Below are positions 49,241-63,824 of a stretch of 64,000 bases of DNA, piece after piece (the first letter of the stretch is position 1; every line of letters begins with the position of its first letter). This DNA comes from Synchiropus splendidus (lineage: Eukaryota > Chordata > Actinopteri > Syngnathiformes > Callionymidae): assembly GCF_027744825.2 (NCBI RefSeq), contig NC_071348.1:19501563-19565562 (forward strand), given 5' to 3'. The position numbers and the translations under genes are program-made. Below the pieces are notes generated by a model that did no database searches, was not told where the DNA came from, and saw only the letters and a list, made by a program, of their open reading frames with translations.

Positions 49241-52200
49241 AGCTTCCCTCAAAAGTTATGGCACAATGCAAAAAAAGCGTTTAGAGCCTGAGATAAGGTT
49301 GATTCCGGAACGCCAAACATTAAAATGTTGATAATACTGGAAAAACACTTCAGACAGCTTAGATTTGATGTGCAACTACTAGAAAGACCCTTTCTGCTAT
49401 AGTGGGATGTAAAAATTTCATGTTCCGAAGCTTCCCGGCAAAGATATGGCACAATTCCGAAAATTCGTTTTCAGCCTGAGATAAGGTCGATTCCGGAACG
49501 CCAAACATAAAAATGTTGATAACTTTGGAAAAACTATTCAGACAGCTTAGATTTGATGTGCAACTACTAGAAAGACCCTTTATGCTATTGTGGGAGGTTA
49601 AAATTTCATGTTCTGTAGCTTCCCGGCAAAGTTATGGCACAATGCAGAAAACGCGTTTTCAGCCTGAGATAAGGTGGGTTCCGGCACGTTAAACATTAAA
49701 ATGTTGATAACTTTGGAAAAACACTTCAGACAGCTTAGATTTGATATACAACTACTACAAAGACCTTTTCTGCTCTAGCGCAAGATTAAAATTTCATGTT
49801 CTGAAGCTTCCCTGCAAAGTCATGGCACAATGCAGAAAACGCGTTTTCAGCCTGAGATAAGGTCGATTCCGGTACGGCAAACATAAAAATGTTGATAACT
49901 TCCAGAAAACACCTCAGACTGCTTAGATTTGATGTCCAACTACTAGAAAAACCCTTTCTGATATAGTGGGTGGTGAAAATTCGATGTTCTGAAGCTTCCC
50001 TGCAAAGTTATGGCACAATACGTAAAACGCGTTTTCAGCCTGAGATAAGGTCAATTCCGGAACGCCAAATATAAAAATGTTGATAATTTTGGAAAAACAC
50101 TTCAGACAGCTTAGATTTGATGTGCAACTACTAGAAAGACCCTTTCTGATATAGTGGGTGGTGAAAATTCGATGTTCTGAAGCTTCCCTCCAAAGTTATG
50201 GCACAATGCGTAAAACGCGTTTTCAGCCAGAGATAAGGTCGATTCCGGAACGCCAAACATAAAAATGTTGATAACTTTCGAAAAACACTTCAGACAGCTT
50301 AGATTTGTTGTGCAACAACTAGAAAGACCCTTTCTGCTATAGTGGGATATGAAAATTTCATGTTCTGAAGCTTCCCTGCAAAGTTATGGCAGAATGCTTA
50401 AATCGTGTTTTCAGCCTGAGATAAGGTCGATTCCGGAACGCTAAACATAAAAGTGTTGATAACTTTGGAAAAACACTTCAAACAGCTTCGATTTGATGTG
50501 CAACTACTAGAAAGACCCTTTCTGCTATAGTGGGAGGTGAAAATTTCATATTCTGCAGCTTTCCTGCAAAGTGATGGCACAATGCAGAAAATGCGTTTTC
50601 AGCCTGAGATAAGGTTGATTCCGGAACGCCAAACATAGGAATGTTGATAACTCTGGAAAAACATTTCAGACAGCTTACATTTGATGTGCAATTACTAGAA
50701 AGACCCTTTGTACTATAGTGGGAGGTTAAAATTTTATGTTCTGAAGCTTCCCAGCAAAGTTATGGCACAACGCAGAATACGCGTTTTCAGCCTGAGAAAA
50801 GGTGGGTTCCGGAACGCCAAACATAAAAATGTTGATGACTTTGGAAAAACACTTCAGACAGCTTAGATTTGATGTGCAACTACGAGAAAGACCCTGTCTG
50901 TTATAGTGAGAGCTGAAAATTTCATATTCTGCAGCATTCCTGCACAGTGATGGCACAACGCAGAAAACGCGTTTTCAGCCTGAGATAAGGTTGATTCCGG
51001 AACGCCAAATATAAGAATGTTGATGACTTCGGAAAAACACTTCAGACAGGTTAGATTTGATGTGCAACGACTCGAAGAACCCTTTCTGCTATTGTGGCAA
51101 GTTAAAATTTCATGTTCTGAAGCTTCCCTCCAAAGTTATGGCACAATGCAAAAAAAGCGTTTAGAGCCTGAGATAAGGTTGATTCCGGAACGCCAAACAT
51201 TAAAATGTTGATAATACTGGAAAAACACTTCAGACAGCTTAGATTTGATGTGCAACTACTAGAAAGACCCTTTCTGCTATAGTGGGATGTAAAAATTTCA
51301 TGTTCCGAAGCTTCCCGGCAAAGATATGGCACAATTCCGAAAATTCGTTTTCAGCCTGAGATAAGGTCGATTCCGGAACGCCAAACATAAAAATGTTGAT
51401 AACTTTGGAAAAACTATTCAGACAGCTTAGATTTGATGTGCAACTACTAGAAAGACCCTTTATGCTATTGTGGGAGGTTAAAATTTCATGTTCTGTAGCT
51501 TCCCGGCAAAGTTATGGCACAATGCAGAAAACGCGTTTTCAGCCTGAGATAAGGTGGGTTCCGGCACGTTAAACATTAAAATGTTGATAACTTTGGAAAA
51601 ACAATTCAGACAGCTTAGATTTGATATACAACTACTACAAAGACCTTTTCTGCTCTAGCGCAAGATTAAAATTTCATGTTCTGAAGCTTCCCTGCAAAGT
51701 CATGGCACAATGCAGAAAACGCGTTTTCAGCCTGAGATAAGGTCGATTCCGGTACGGCAAACATAAAAATGTTGATAACTTCCAGAAAACACCTCAGACT
51801 GCTTAGATTTGATGTCCAACTACTAGAAAAACCCTTTCTGATATAGTGGGTGGTGAAAATTCGATGTTCTGAAGCTTCCCTGCAAAGTTATGGCACAATA
51901 CGTAAAACGCGTTTTCAGCCTGAGATAAGGTCAATTCCGGAACGCCAAATATAAAAATGTTGATAATTTTGGAAAAACACTTCAGACAGCTTAGATTTGA
52001 TGTGCAACTACTAGAAAGACCCTTTCTGATATAGTGGGTGGTGAAAATTCGATGTTCTGAAGCTTCCCTCCAAAGTTATGGCACAATGCGTAAAACGCGT
52101 TTTCAGCCAGAGATAAGGTCGATTCCGGAACGCCAAACATAAAAATGTTGATAACTTTCAAAAAACACTTCAGACAGCTTAGGTTTGTTGTGCAACAACT

Positions 52201-52926
52201 AGAAAGACCCTTTCTGCTATAGTGGGATATGAAAATTTCATGTTCTGAAGCTTCCCTGCAAAGTTATGGCAGAATGCTTAAATCGTGTTTTCAGCCTGAG
52301 ATAAGGTCGATTCCGGAACGCTAAACATAAAAGTGTTGATAACTTTGGAAAAACACTTCAAACAGCTTCGATTTGATGTGCAACTACTAGAAAGACCCTT
52401 TCTGCTATAGTGGGAGGTGAAAATTTCATATTCTGCAGCTTTCCTGCAAAGTGATGGCACAATGCAGAAAATGCGTTTTCAGCCTGAGATAAGGTTGATT
52501 CCGGAACGCCAAACATAGGAATGTTGATAACTCTGGAAAAACATTTCAGACAGCTTACATTTGATGTGCAATTACTAGAAAGACCCTTTGTACTATAGTG
52601 GGAGGTTAAAATTTTATGTTCTGAAGCTTCCCAGCAAAGTTATGGCACAACGCAGAATACGCGTTTTCAGCCTGAGAAAAGGTGGGTTCCGGAACGCCAA
52701 ACATAAAAATGTTGATGACTTTGGAAAAACACTTCAGACAGCTTAGATTTGATGTGCAACTACGAGAAAGACCCTGTCTGTTATAGTGAGAGCTGAAAAT
52801 TTCATATTCTGCAGCATTCCTGCACAGTGATGGCACAACGCAGAAAACGCGTTTTCAGCCTGAGATAAGGTTGATTCCGGAACGCCAAATATAAGAATGT
52901 TGATGACTTCGGAAAAACACTTCAGA
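49241..52926 (+). repeat. Tandem 10-monomer higher-order repeat, two 1,880-bp copies
   Basis: Copy one is 49,241-51,120 and copy two is 51,121 to about 52,926. Rare variants recur at exactly 1,880 bp: AAAAAAAGCGTTTAGAGCC, GCACAATTCCGAAAATTCG, CTCTAGCGCAAGATT, TCCAGAAAACACCTCAGAC and CAATACGTAAAACGCG. A few single-base differences are visible, for example AAACAC against AAACAA before TTCAGAC. Copy two is cut short by a switch to another monomer type near 52,927. Confidence 0.9.
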
Positions 52927-53477
52927 CAGCTTAGAATTGATGTGCAAGTAGGAGAAAGACCCTTTCTGCTTTATAGGGAATTGAAAATTTCATGTTCTGA
53001 AGCTTTCCTGCAAAGTTATGGGACAATGCGTAAAACGCGTTTTTAGCCTGAGATAAGGTTGATTCCGGAACGCCAAACATAAAAATGTTGATAACTTTGG
53101 AAAAACACTTCAAACAGCTTAGGTTTGATGTGCAACTACTAGAAAGACCCTTTCTGCTATAGTGGGAGGTGAAAATTTCATGTTCTGAAGATTCCCTGCA
53201 AAGTTATGGCACAATGCAGAAAACGCGTATTCAGCCTGAGATAAGGTCGATTCAGGAACGCCAAATATAAAAATGTTGAAAACTTTCGAAAAACACGTCA
53301 GACAGCTTAGATTTGATGTGCAACTACTAGAAAGACCCTTTCTGCAATAGTGGGATATGAAAATTTCATGTTCTGAAGATTCCCTGCAAAGTTAATGCAG
53401 AATGCGTGAATCGCGTTTTCAGCCTGAGATAAGGTCGATTCCGGGACGCCAAACATAAAAATGTTGATAACTTTGGA

Positions 53478-53559
53478 AAAACACTTCAGACAGCTTAGAT
53501 TTGACGTGCAACTACTGGAAAACACTTCAGACAGCTTAGATATGATGTGCAGGTAGGAG
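53478..53559 (+). repeat. 41-bp partial monomer duplication (fourth of four)
   Basis: Copies at 53,478-53,518 and 53,519-53,559. The first copy has CTACTGG and the second GATATGATG as private changes. The breakpoints match the other three instances. Confidence 0.88.
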
Positions 53560-54359
53560 ATAGACCCTTTCTGCTTTAGTGGGAATTGAAAATTTCATGT
53601 TTTGAAGCTTTCCTGCAAAGTTATGGCACAATGCGTGAAACGCGTTTTCAGCCTGAGATAAGGTTGATTCCGGAACGCCTAACGTAAAAATGTTGATGAC
53701 TTTGGAAAAACACTTCAGACAGCTTAGATGTGATGTGCAACTACTAGAAAGACCCTTTCTGCTATAGTGGGATGTCAAAATTTCATGGTCTGAAGCTTCC
53801 CTGAGAAGTTATGGCACAATGCGTAAAACGCGTTTTCAGCCTGAGATAAGGTCGATTCCGGAACGCCAAACATAAAAATCTTGATAACTTTGGAAAAACA
53901 CATCAGACAGCTTCAATTTGATGTGCAACTACTAGAAAGACCCTTTCTGCTATAGTGGGAGGTGAAAATTTCATGTTCTGAAGCTTCCCTGCAAAGTTAT
54001 GGCACAATGCTGAACACGCGTTTTCAGCTTGAGATAAGGTGGGTTCCGGGACGCCAAACATAAAAATGTTGATAACTTTCGAAAAACACTTCAGACAGCT
54101 TAGATTTGATGTGCAACTACTTGGATGACCCTTTCTGCTATAGTGGTACGTGAAAATTTCATTTTCTGAAGCTTCCCTGCAAAGTCATGGCACAATGCGT
54201 AAAACGCCTTTTTAGCCTGAGATAAGGTCGATTCCCGAACGCCCAACATAAAAATGTTGATAACTTTCGAAAAACACTTCAGACAGCTTAGATTTGATGT
54301 GCAACTACTAGAAAGACCCTTTCTGCTATAGTGGGACGTGAAAATTTCATGTTCTGAAG

Positions 54360-57190
54360 CTTCCCAGCAAAGTTATGGCACAATGCAGAAAACGCGTTTT
54401 CAGCTTGAGATAAGGTGGGTTCCGGAACGCCAAACATAAAAATGTTGATAACTTTTTAAAAACACTTCAGACAGCTTAGATTTGATTGGCAACTACTAGA
54501 AAGTCCCTTTCTGCTACAGTGGGAGGTGAACATTTCATGTTCTGAAGCTTCCCTGAGAAGTTATGTCACAATGCAGAAAACTCGTTTTCATCTTGAGATA
54601 AGGTGGGTTCCGGAACGCCAAACATAAAGATGTTGATAACTTTCGAAAAACACTTCAGACAGCTTAGATTTGATGTGCAACTGCTAGAAAGACCCTTTCT
54701 GCTATAGTGGGTGGTGAAAATTTCATTTTCTGAAGCTTCCCTGCAAAGTTATGGCACAATGCGTAAAACGCGTTTTCAGCCTGAGATAAGGTCGATTCCG
54801 GAACGCCCAACAAAAATATGTTGATAACTTTGGTAAAACACTTCAGACAGCTTAGATTTGATGTGCAACTACTAGAAAGTCCCTTTCTGCTACAGTGGGA
54901 GGTGAACATTTCATGTTCTGAAGCTTCCATGCAAAGTTATGGCACAATGCAGAAAACGATTTTTCACCTTGAGATAAGGTGGGTTCCGGAACGCCAAACA
55001 TAAAGATGTTGATAACTTTCGAAAAACACTTCAGACAGCTTAGATTTGATGTGCAACTACAAGAAAGACCCTTTCTGGTATAGTGGGACGTGAAAATTTC
55101 ATTTTCTGAAGCTTCCCTGCAAAGTTATGGCACAATGCGTAAAAAGCGTTTTCAGCCTGAGATAAGGTCGATTCCGGAACGCCCAACAAAAATATGTTGA
55201 TAACTTTGGAAAAACACGTCAGACAGCTTAGATTTGAAGTGCAACTACTAAAAAGACCGTTTCTGCTATAGTGGGATGTGAACATTTCATGTTCTGAAGC
55301 TTCCCTGCAAAGTTATTGCACAATGTGTAAAACGCGTTTTCAGCCTGAGATAAGGTCGATTCCGGAACGCCAAAAATAAAAATGTTGATAACTTTGGTAA
55401 AACACATCAGACAGCTTAGATTTGATGTGCAACTACTAGAAAGACCCTTCCTGCTATTGTGGGAGGTTAAAATTTCATGTTCTGAAGCTTCCATGCAAAG
55501 TTATGGCACAATGCTGAACACGCGTTTTCAGCTTGAGATAAGGTGGGTTCCGGGACGCCAAACATAAAAATGTTGATAACTTTCGAAAAACACTTCAGAC
55601 AGCTTAGATTTGATGTGCAACTACTGGAAAGACCCTTTCTGCTATAGTGGGACGTGAAAATTTCATGTTCTGAAGCTTCCCAGCAAAGTTATGGCACAAT
55701 GCAGAAAACGCGTTTTCAGCTTGAGATAAGGTGGGTTCCGGAACGCCAAACATAAAAATGTTGATAACTTTGGTAAAACACATCAGACAGCTTAGATTTG
55801 ATGTGCAACTACTAGAAAGACCCTTCCTGCTATTGTGGGAGGTTAAAATTTCATGTTCTGAAGCTTCCATGCAAAGTTATGGCACAATGCTGAACACGCG
55901 TTTTCAGCTTGAGATAAGGTGGGTTCCGGGACGCCAAACATAAAAATGTTGATAACTTTCGAAAAACACTTCAGACAGCTTAGATTTGATGTGCAACTAC
56001 TGGAAAGACCCTTTCTGCTATAGTGGGACGTGAAAATTTCATGTTCTGAAGCTTCCCAGCAAAGTTATGGCACAATGCAGAAAACGCGTTTTCAGCTTGA
56101 GATAAGGTGGGTTCCGGAACGCCAAACATAAAAATGTTGATAACTTTCGAAAAACACTTCAGACAGCTTAGATTTGATTGGCAACTTCTAGAAAGTCCCT
56201 TTCTGCTACAGTGGGAGGTGAACATTTCATGTTCTGAAGCTTCCCTGAGAAGTTATGTCACAATGCAGAAAACTCGTTTTCAGCTTGAGATAAGGTGGGT
56301 TCCGGAACGCCAAACATAAAGATGTTGATAACTTTCGAAAAACACTTCAGACAGCTTAGATTTGATGTGCAACTGCTAGAAAGACCCTTTCTGCTATAGT
56401 GGGTGGTGAAAATTTCATTTTCTGAAGCTTCCCTGCAAAGTTATGGCACAATGCGTAAAACGCGTTTTCAGCCTGAGATAAGGTCGATTCCGGAACGCCC
56501 AACAAAAATATGTTGATAACTTTGGTAAAACACTTCAGACAGCTTAGATTTGATGTGCAACTACTAGAAAGTCCCTTTCTGCTACAGTGGGAGGTGAACA
56601 TTTCATGTTCTGAAGCTTCCATGCAAAGTTATGGCACAATGCAGAAAACGATTTTTCACCTTGAGATAAGGTGGGTTCCGGAACGCCAAACATAAAGATG
56701 TTGATAACTTTCGAAAAACACTTCAGACAGCTTAGATTTGATGTGCAACAACAAGAAAGAACCTTTCTGGTATAGTGGGACGTGAAAATTTCATTTTCTG
56801 AAGCTTCCCTGCAAAGTTATGGCACAATGCGTAAAAAGCGTTTTCAGCCTGAGATAAGGTCGATTCCGGAACGCCCAACAAAAATATGTTGATAACTTTG
56901 GAAAAACACGTCAGAGAGCTTAGATTTGAAGTGCAACTACTAGAAAGACCGTTTCTGCTATAGTGGGATGTGAACATTTCATGTTCTGAAGCTTCCCTGC
57001 AAAGTTATTGCACAATGTGTAAAACGCGTTTTCAGCCTGAGATAAGGTCGATTCCGGAACGCCAAAAATAAAAATGTTGATAACTTTGGTAAAACACATC
57101 AGACAGCTTAGATTTGATGTGCAACTACTAGAAAGACCCTTCCTGCTATTGTGGGAGGTTAAAATTTCATGTTCGGAAGCTTCCATGCAA
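54360..57190 (+). repeat. 9-monomer duplicated segment (1,692-bp offset) with an inner dimer
   Basis: 54,360-55,490 recurs at about 56,052-57,180 (offset 1,692 bp, 9 x 188). Markers are GATTGGCAACT, CGCCCAACAAAAATATG and ACAAGAAAGA. Between them a two-monomer unit (376 bp) is present twice, at about 55,380-55,755 and 55,756-56,131, marked by TTTGGTAAAACACATC and ATGCTGAACACGCG. Confidence 0.8.
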
Positions 57191-58499
57191 AGTTATGGCA
57201 CAATGCAGACAACCCGTTTTCAGCCTGAGATAAGGTCGATTCTGGAACGCCAAACATAAAAATGTTGATAACATTCGAAAAACACTTCAGACAGCTTAGA
57301 TTTGATGTGCAACTACTAGAAAGACCCTTTCTGCTATAGTGGGACGAGAAAATTTCATGTTCTGAAGCTTCCCTGCAAAGTTATGGCACAATGCAGAAAA
57401 CCTGTTTTCAGCCTGAGATAAGGTCAATTCAGGAACGCCAAACATAAAAATGTTGATAACTTTGGAAAAACACTTCAGACAGCTTAGATTTGATGTGCAA
57501 CTACTGGAAAGACCCTTTCTGCTACAGTGGGAGGTTAAAATTTCATGTTCGGAAGCTTCCATGCAAAGTAATGGCACAATGCAGACAACGCTTTTTTAGC
57601 CTGAAATAAGGTCGATTCTGAAACGGCAAACATAAAAATGTTGATAACTTTCGAAAAACACTTCAGACTGCTTAGATTTGATGTGCAACTACTAGAAAGA
57701 CCCTGTCTGCTATAGTGGGAGGTGAACATTTCATGTTCTGAAGCTTCCATGCAAAGTTATGGCACAATGCGGAAAAGGCGTTTTCAGCTTGAGATAAGGT
57801 GGGTTCCGGAACGCCAAACATAAAAATGTTGATAACTTTGGAAAAACACATCAGACAGCTTAGATTCGATGTGCAACTACTAGAAAGACCCTTTCTGCTA
57901 TAGTGGGAGGTGAACATTTCATGTTCTGAAGCTTCCCTGAGAAGTTATGGCACAATGCAGAAAACTCGTTTTCAGCTTGAGATAAGGTGGGTTCCGGAAC
58001 GCCAAACATAAAGATGTTGATAACTTTCGAAAAACACTTCAGACAGCTTAGATTTGATGTGCAACTACAAGAAAGACCCTTTCTGGTATAGTGGGACGTG
58101 AAAATTTCATTTTCTGAAGCTTCCCTGCAAAGTTATGGCACAATGCGTAAAAGGCGTTTTCAGCCTGAGATAAGGTCGATTCTGGAACGCCAAACATAAA
58201 AATGTTGATAACTTTTGAAAAACACTTCAGACAGCTTAGATTTGATGTGCAACTACTAGAAAGACCGTTTCTGCTATAGTGGGATGTGAACATTTCATGT
58301 TCTGAAGCTTCCCTGCAAAGTTATTGCACAATGTGTAAAACGCGTTTTCAGACTAAGATAAGGTCGATTCCGGAACGCCAAACGTAAAAATGTTGATAAC
58401 ATTCGAAAAACACTTCAGACAGCTTAGATTTGATGTGCAACTACTAGAAAGACCCTGTCTGCTATAGTGGGAGGTTAAAATTTCATGTTCGGAAGCTTC

Positions 58500-61400
58500 C
58501 ATGCAAAGTTATGGCACAATGCAGACAACCCGTTTTCAGCCTGAGATAAGGTCGATTCTGGAACGCCAAACGTAAAAATGTTGATAACATTCGAAAAACA
58601 CTTCAGACAGCTTAGATTTGATGTGCAACTACTAGAAAGACCCTTTCTGCTATAGTGGGACGTGAAAATTTCATGTTCTGAAGCTTCCCTGCAAAGTTAT
58701 GGCACAATGCAGAAAACATGTTTTCAGCCTGAGATAAGGTGGGTTCAGGAACGCAAAACATTAAAATGTTGATAACTTTGGAAAAACACTTCAGACCGCT
58801 TAGATTTGATATGCAACTACGAGAAAGACCCCTTCTGCTATAGTGGCAGGTTAAAATTTCATGTTCTGAAGCTTCCATGCAAAGTTATGGCACAATGCAG
58901 AAAACGCATTTTAAAGCCTGAGATAAGGTGGGTTCCGGAACGCCAAACATAAAAATGTTGATAACTTTGGAAAAACACTTCAGACAGCTTAGATTTGATG
59001 TGCAATTACTTGAAAGACCCTTTCTGCTGTAGTGGGAGTTGAAAATTTTGTGTTCTGAAGTTTCCCTGCAAAGTTATATCACAATGCAGAAAACGCGTTT
59101 TCAGCCAGAGATAAGGTCGATTCTGGAATGCCAAACATAAAAATGTTGATAACTTTGGAAAAACACTTCAGATAGCTTAGATTTGACGTGCAACTACTAG
59201 AAAGACCTTTTCTGCTGTAGTGGCAGTTGAAAATTTCATGTTCTGAAGATTCCCTGCAAAATTATGGCACAATGCAGAAAACGCGTTTTCAGCCTGAGAT
59301 AAGGTCGATTCAGGAACGCCAAATATAAAAATGTTGAAAACTTTCGAAAAACACTTCAGACAGCTTAGATTTGATGTGCAGGTAGGAGAAAGACCCTTTC
59401 TGCTTTAGTGGGAATTGAAAATTTCATGTTCTGAAGCTTTCCTGCAAAGTTATGGCAGAATGCGTAAAACGCGTTTTCAGCCTGAGATAAGGTTGATTCC
59501 GGAACGCCAAACATAAAAATGTTGATAACTTTAAAAAAACACTTCAGACAGCTTAGATTTGATGTGCAACTACTAGAAAGACCCTTTCTGGTATAGTGGG
59601 AGGTGAAAAATTTCATGTTCTGAAGCTTCCTTGCAAAGTTATGGCACAATGGAGAAAATGCGTTTTCAGCCTGAGATAAGGTTAATTCCGGAACGCCAAA
59701 CATAAAAATGTTGATAACTTTGGAAAAACACTTCAGACAGCTTAGATTTGATGTGCAACTACTAGAAAGACCCTTTCTGCTATAGTGGGAGGTGAACATT
59801 TCATGTTCTGAAGCTTCCCTGCAAAGTTATGGCACAATGCAGAAAACGCGTTTTCAGCCTGAGATAAGGTGGGTTCCGGAACGCCAAACATAAAAATGTT
59901 GATAACTTTGGAAAAACACTTCAGACAGCTTAGATTTGATGTGCAACTACTAGAAAGACCCTTTCTGCTATATTGGAGCATAAAATTTAATGTTCGGAAG
60001 CTTCCATGCAAAGTTATGGCACAATGCAGACAACGCGTTTTCAGCCTGAGATAAAGTCGATTCTGGAACGTCAAACATAAAAATGTTGATAACTTTCGAA
60101 AAACAGTTCAGACTGCTGAGATTTGAAATGCAACTACTAGAAAGACCCTTTCTGCTATAGTGGGAGGTCAAAATTTCATGTTCTGAAGCTTCCCTGGAAA
60201 GTTATGGGACAATGCAGAAAACGCATTTTCATCCTGAGATTAGGTCGATTCCGGAACGCCAAACATAAAACTGTTGATAACTTTCGAAAAACACTTCAGA
60301 CAGCTTAGATTTGATGTGCAACTACTAGAAAGACCCGTTCTGCTATAGTGGGAGGTGAAAATTTCATGTTTTGAAGCTTCCTTGCAAAGTTATGTCACAA
60401 TGCAGAAAACTCGTTTTCAGCTTGAGATAAGGTGGGTTCCGGAACGCCAAACATAAAGATGTTGATAACTTTCGAAAAACACTTCAGACAGCTTAGATTT
60501 GATTTGCAACTACAAGAAAGACCCTTTCTGGTATAACGGGACGTGAAAATTTCATGTTTTGAAGCTTCCTTGCAAAGTTATGTCACAATGCAGAAAACTC
60601 GTTTTCAGCCTGAGATAAGGTCGATTCCGGAACGCCCAACAAAAATATGTTGATAACTTTGGAAAAACACGTCAGACAGCTTAGATTTGAAGTGCAACTA
60701 CTAGAAAGACCGTTTCTGCTATAGTGGGATGTGAACATTTCATGTTCTGAAGCTTCCCTACAAAGTTATTGCACAATGTGTAAAACGCGTTTTCAGCCTG
60801 AGATAAGGTCGATTCCGGAACGCCAAACATAAAAATGTTGATAACTTTGGTAAAACACATCAGACAGCTTAGATTTGATGTGCAACTACTAGAAAGACCC
60901 TTCCTGCTATTGTGGGAGGTTAAAATTTCATGTTCGGAAGCTTCCATGCAAAGTTATGGCAGAATGCAGAAAACCTGTTTTCAGCCTGAGATAAGGTCAA
61001 TTCAGGAACGCCAAACATAAAAATGTTGATAACTTTGGAAAAACACTTCAGACAGCTTAGATTTGATGTGCAACTACTGGAAAGACCCTTTCTGCTACAG
61101 TGGGAGGTTAAAATTTCATGTTCGGAAGCTTCCATGCAAAGTTATGGCACAATGCAGACAACCCGTTTTCAGCCTGAGATAAGGTCGATTCTGGAACGCC
61201 AAACGTAAAAATGTTGATAACATTCGAAAAACACTTCAGACAGCTTAGATTTGATGTGCAACTACTAGAAAGACCCTTTCTGCTATAGTGGGACGTGAAA
61301 ATTTCATGTTCTGAAGCTTCCCTGCAAAGTTATGGCACAATGCAGAAAACCTGTTTTCAGCCTGAGATAAGGTGGGTTCAGGAACGCCAAACATAAAAAT

Positions 61401-62520
61401 GTTGATAACTTTGGAAAAACACTTCAGACCGCTTAGATTTGATATGCAACTACGAGAAAGACCCCTTCTGCTATAGTGGCAGGTTAAAATTTCATGTTCT
61501 GAAGCTTCCCTGCAAAGTTATGGCACAATGCAGAAAACGCGTTTTAAAGCCTGAGATAAGGTGGGTTCCGGAACGCCAAACATAAAAATGTTGATAACTT
61601 TGGAAAAACACTTCAGACAGCTTAGATTTGATGTGCAATTACTTGAAAGACCCTTTCTGCTGTAGTGGGAGTTGAAAATTTCGTGTTCTGAAGTTTCCCT
61701 GCAAAGTTATATCACAATGTAGAAAACGCGTTTTCAGCCAGAGATAAGGTCGATTCTGGAATGCCAAACATAAAAATGTTGATAACTTTGGAAAAACACT
61801 TCAGATAGCTTAGATTTGACGTGCAACTACTAGAAAGACCTTTTCTGCTGTAGTGGCAGTTGAAAATTTCATGTTCTGAAGATTCCCTGCAAAATTATGG
61901 CACAATGCAGAAAACGCGTTTTCAGCCTGAGATAAGGTCGATTCAGGAACGCCAAATATAAAAATGTTGAAAACTTTCGAAAAACACTTCAGACAGCTTA
62001 GATTTGATGTGCAGGTAGGAGAAAGACCCTTTCTGCTTTAGTGGGAATTGAAAATTTCATGTTCTGAAGCTTTCCTGCAAAGTTATTGCAGAATGCATAA
62101 AACGCGTTTTCAGCCTGAGATAAGGTTGATTCCGGAACGCCAAACATAAAAATGTTGATAACTTTAAAAAAACACTTCAGACAGCTTAGATTTGATGTGC
62201 AACTACTAGAAAGACCCTTTCTGGTACAGTGGGAGGTGAAAATTTCATGTTCTGAAGCTTCCTTGCAAAGTTATGGCACAATGGAGAAAATGCGTTTTCA
62301 GCCTGAGATAAGGTTGATTCCGGAACGCCAAACATAAAAATGTTGATAACTTTGGAAAAACACTTCAGACAGCTTAGATTTGATGTGCAACTACTAGAAA
62401 GACCCTTTCTGCTATATTGGAGCATAAAATTTAATGTTCGGAAGCTTCCATGCAAAGTTATGGCACAATGCAGACAACGCGTTTTCAGCCTGAGATAAAG
62501 TCGATTCTGGAACGTCAAAC
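58500..62520 (+). repeat. 13/14-monomer duplicated segment
   Basis: The run from about 58,560 to 59,640 recurs at about 61,196 to 62,280 (offset about 2,636 bp). The run 59,700-60,400 recurs at about 62,144-62,850 (offset 2,444 bp, 13 x 188), marked by TATTGGAGCATAAAATTTAATG and CAGTTCAGACTGCTGAG. One monomer present near 59,750 is absent in the second copy. Confidence 0.75.
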
Positions 62521-63824
62521 ATAAAAATGTTGATAACTTTCGAAAAACAGTTCAGACTGCTGAGATTTGATGTGCAACTACTAGAAAGACGCTTTCTGCT
62601 ATAGTGGGAGGTCAAAATTTCATGTTCTGAAGCTTCCCTGGAAAGTTATGGGACAATGCAGAAAACGCATTTTCATCCTGAGATTAGGTCGATTCCGGAA
62701 CGCCAAACATAAAACTGTTGATAACTTTCGAAAAACACTTCAGACAGCTTAGATTTGATGTGCAACTACTAGAAAGACCCGTTCTGCTATAGTGGGAGGT
62801 GAAAATTTCATGTTTTGAAGCTTCCTTGCAAAGTTATGGCACAATGCAGAAAACGCGTTTTCAGCTTGAGATAAGGTGGGTTCCGGAACGCCAAACATAA
62901 AAATGTTGATAACTTTCGAAAAACACTTCAGACAGCTTAGATCTGATGTGCAACAACTAGAAATACCCTTTCTGCTATAGTGGGATGTCAAAATTTCATG
63001 GTCTGAAGCTTCCCCGAGAAGTTATGGCACAATGCAGAAAACGCGTTTTCAGCCTGAGATAAGGTGGGTTCCGGAACGGCAAGCGTAAAAATGTTGCTAA
63101 CTTTGGAAGAACACTTCAGACAGCTTAGATTTGATGTGCAACTACTAGAAAGAACATTTCTGCTATAGTGGGAGGTGAACGTTTCATGTTCTAAAGCTTC
63201 CCTGAGAAGTTATGGCACAATGCAGAAAACGCATTATCAGCCTGAGATAAGGTGGTTTCCGAAACGCCAAACGTAAAAATGTTGATAACTTTGGAAAAAC
63301 ACATCAGACAGCTTAGTTTTGATGTGCAACTACTAGAAAGACCCTTTCTGCTATAGTGGGAGGTTAAAATTTCATGTTCGAAAGCTTCCATGCAAAGTTA
63401 TGGCACAATGCAGACAACGCGTTTTCAGCATGAGATAAGGTCGATTCTGGAACGCCAAATATAAAAATGTTTATAACTTTCGAAAAACACTTCAGACAGC
63501 TTATATTTGATGTGCAACTACTAGAAAGACCCTTTCTGCTATAGTGGGAGGTGAACATTTCATGTTCTGAAGCTTCCCTGCAAAGTAATGGCACAATGCA
63601 GAAAACGCGTTTTCAGCTTGAGATAAGGTGGGTTCCGGAACGCCAAACGTAAAAATGTTGATAACATTGTAACAACACTTCAGACAGCTTAGATTTGATG
63701 TGCAACTACTAGAAAGACCCTTTCTGCTATAGTGGGAGGTGAAAATTTCATTTTCTGAAGCTTCCCTGCAAAGTTATGGCACAATGCGTAAAACGCGTTT
63801 TCAGCCTGAGATAAGGTCGATTCC

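Noticed and set aside
59365..59799. A 144-codon minus-strand open frame, the longest in the window, and similar 110-112-codon frames near 46,727, 59,742 and 62,186.
   Set aside because: They arise where single-base insertions (for example GTGAAAAATTTC near 59,606 and CCCTTTTCTGC near 46,946) or other small changes happen to join frames of neighbouring monomers.
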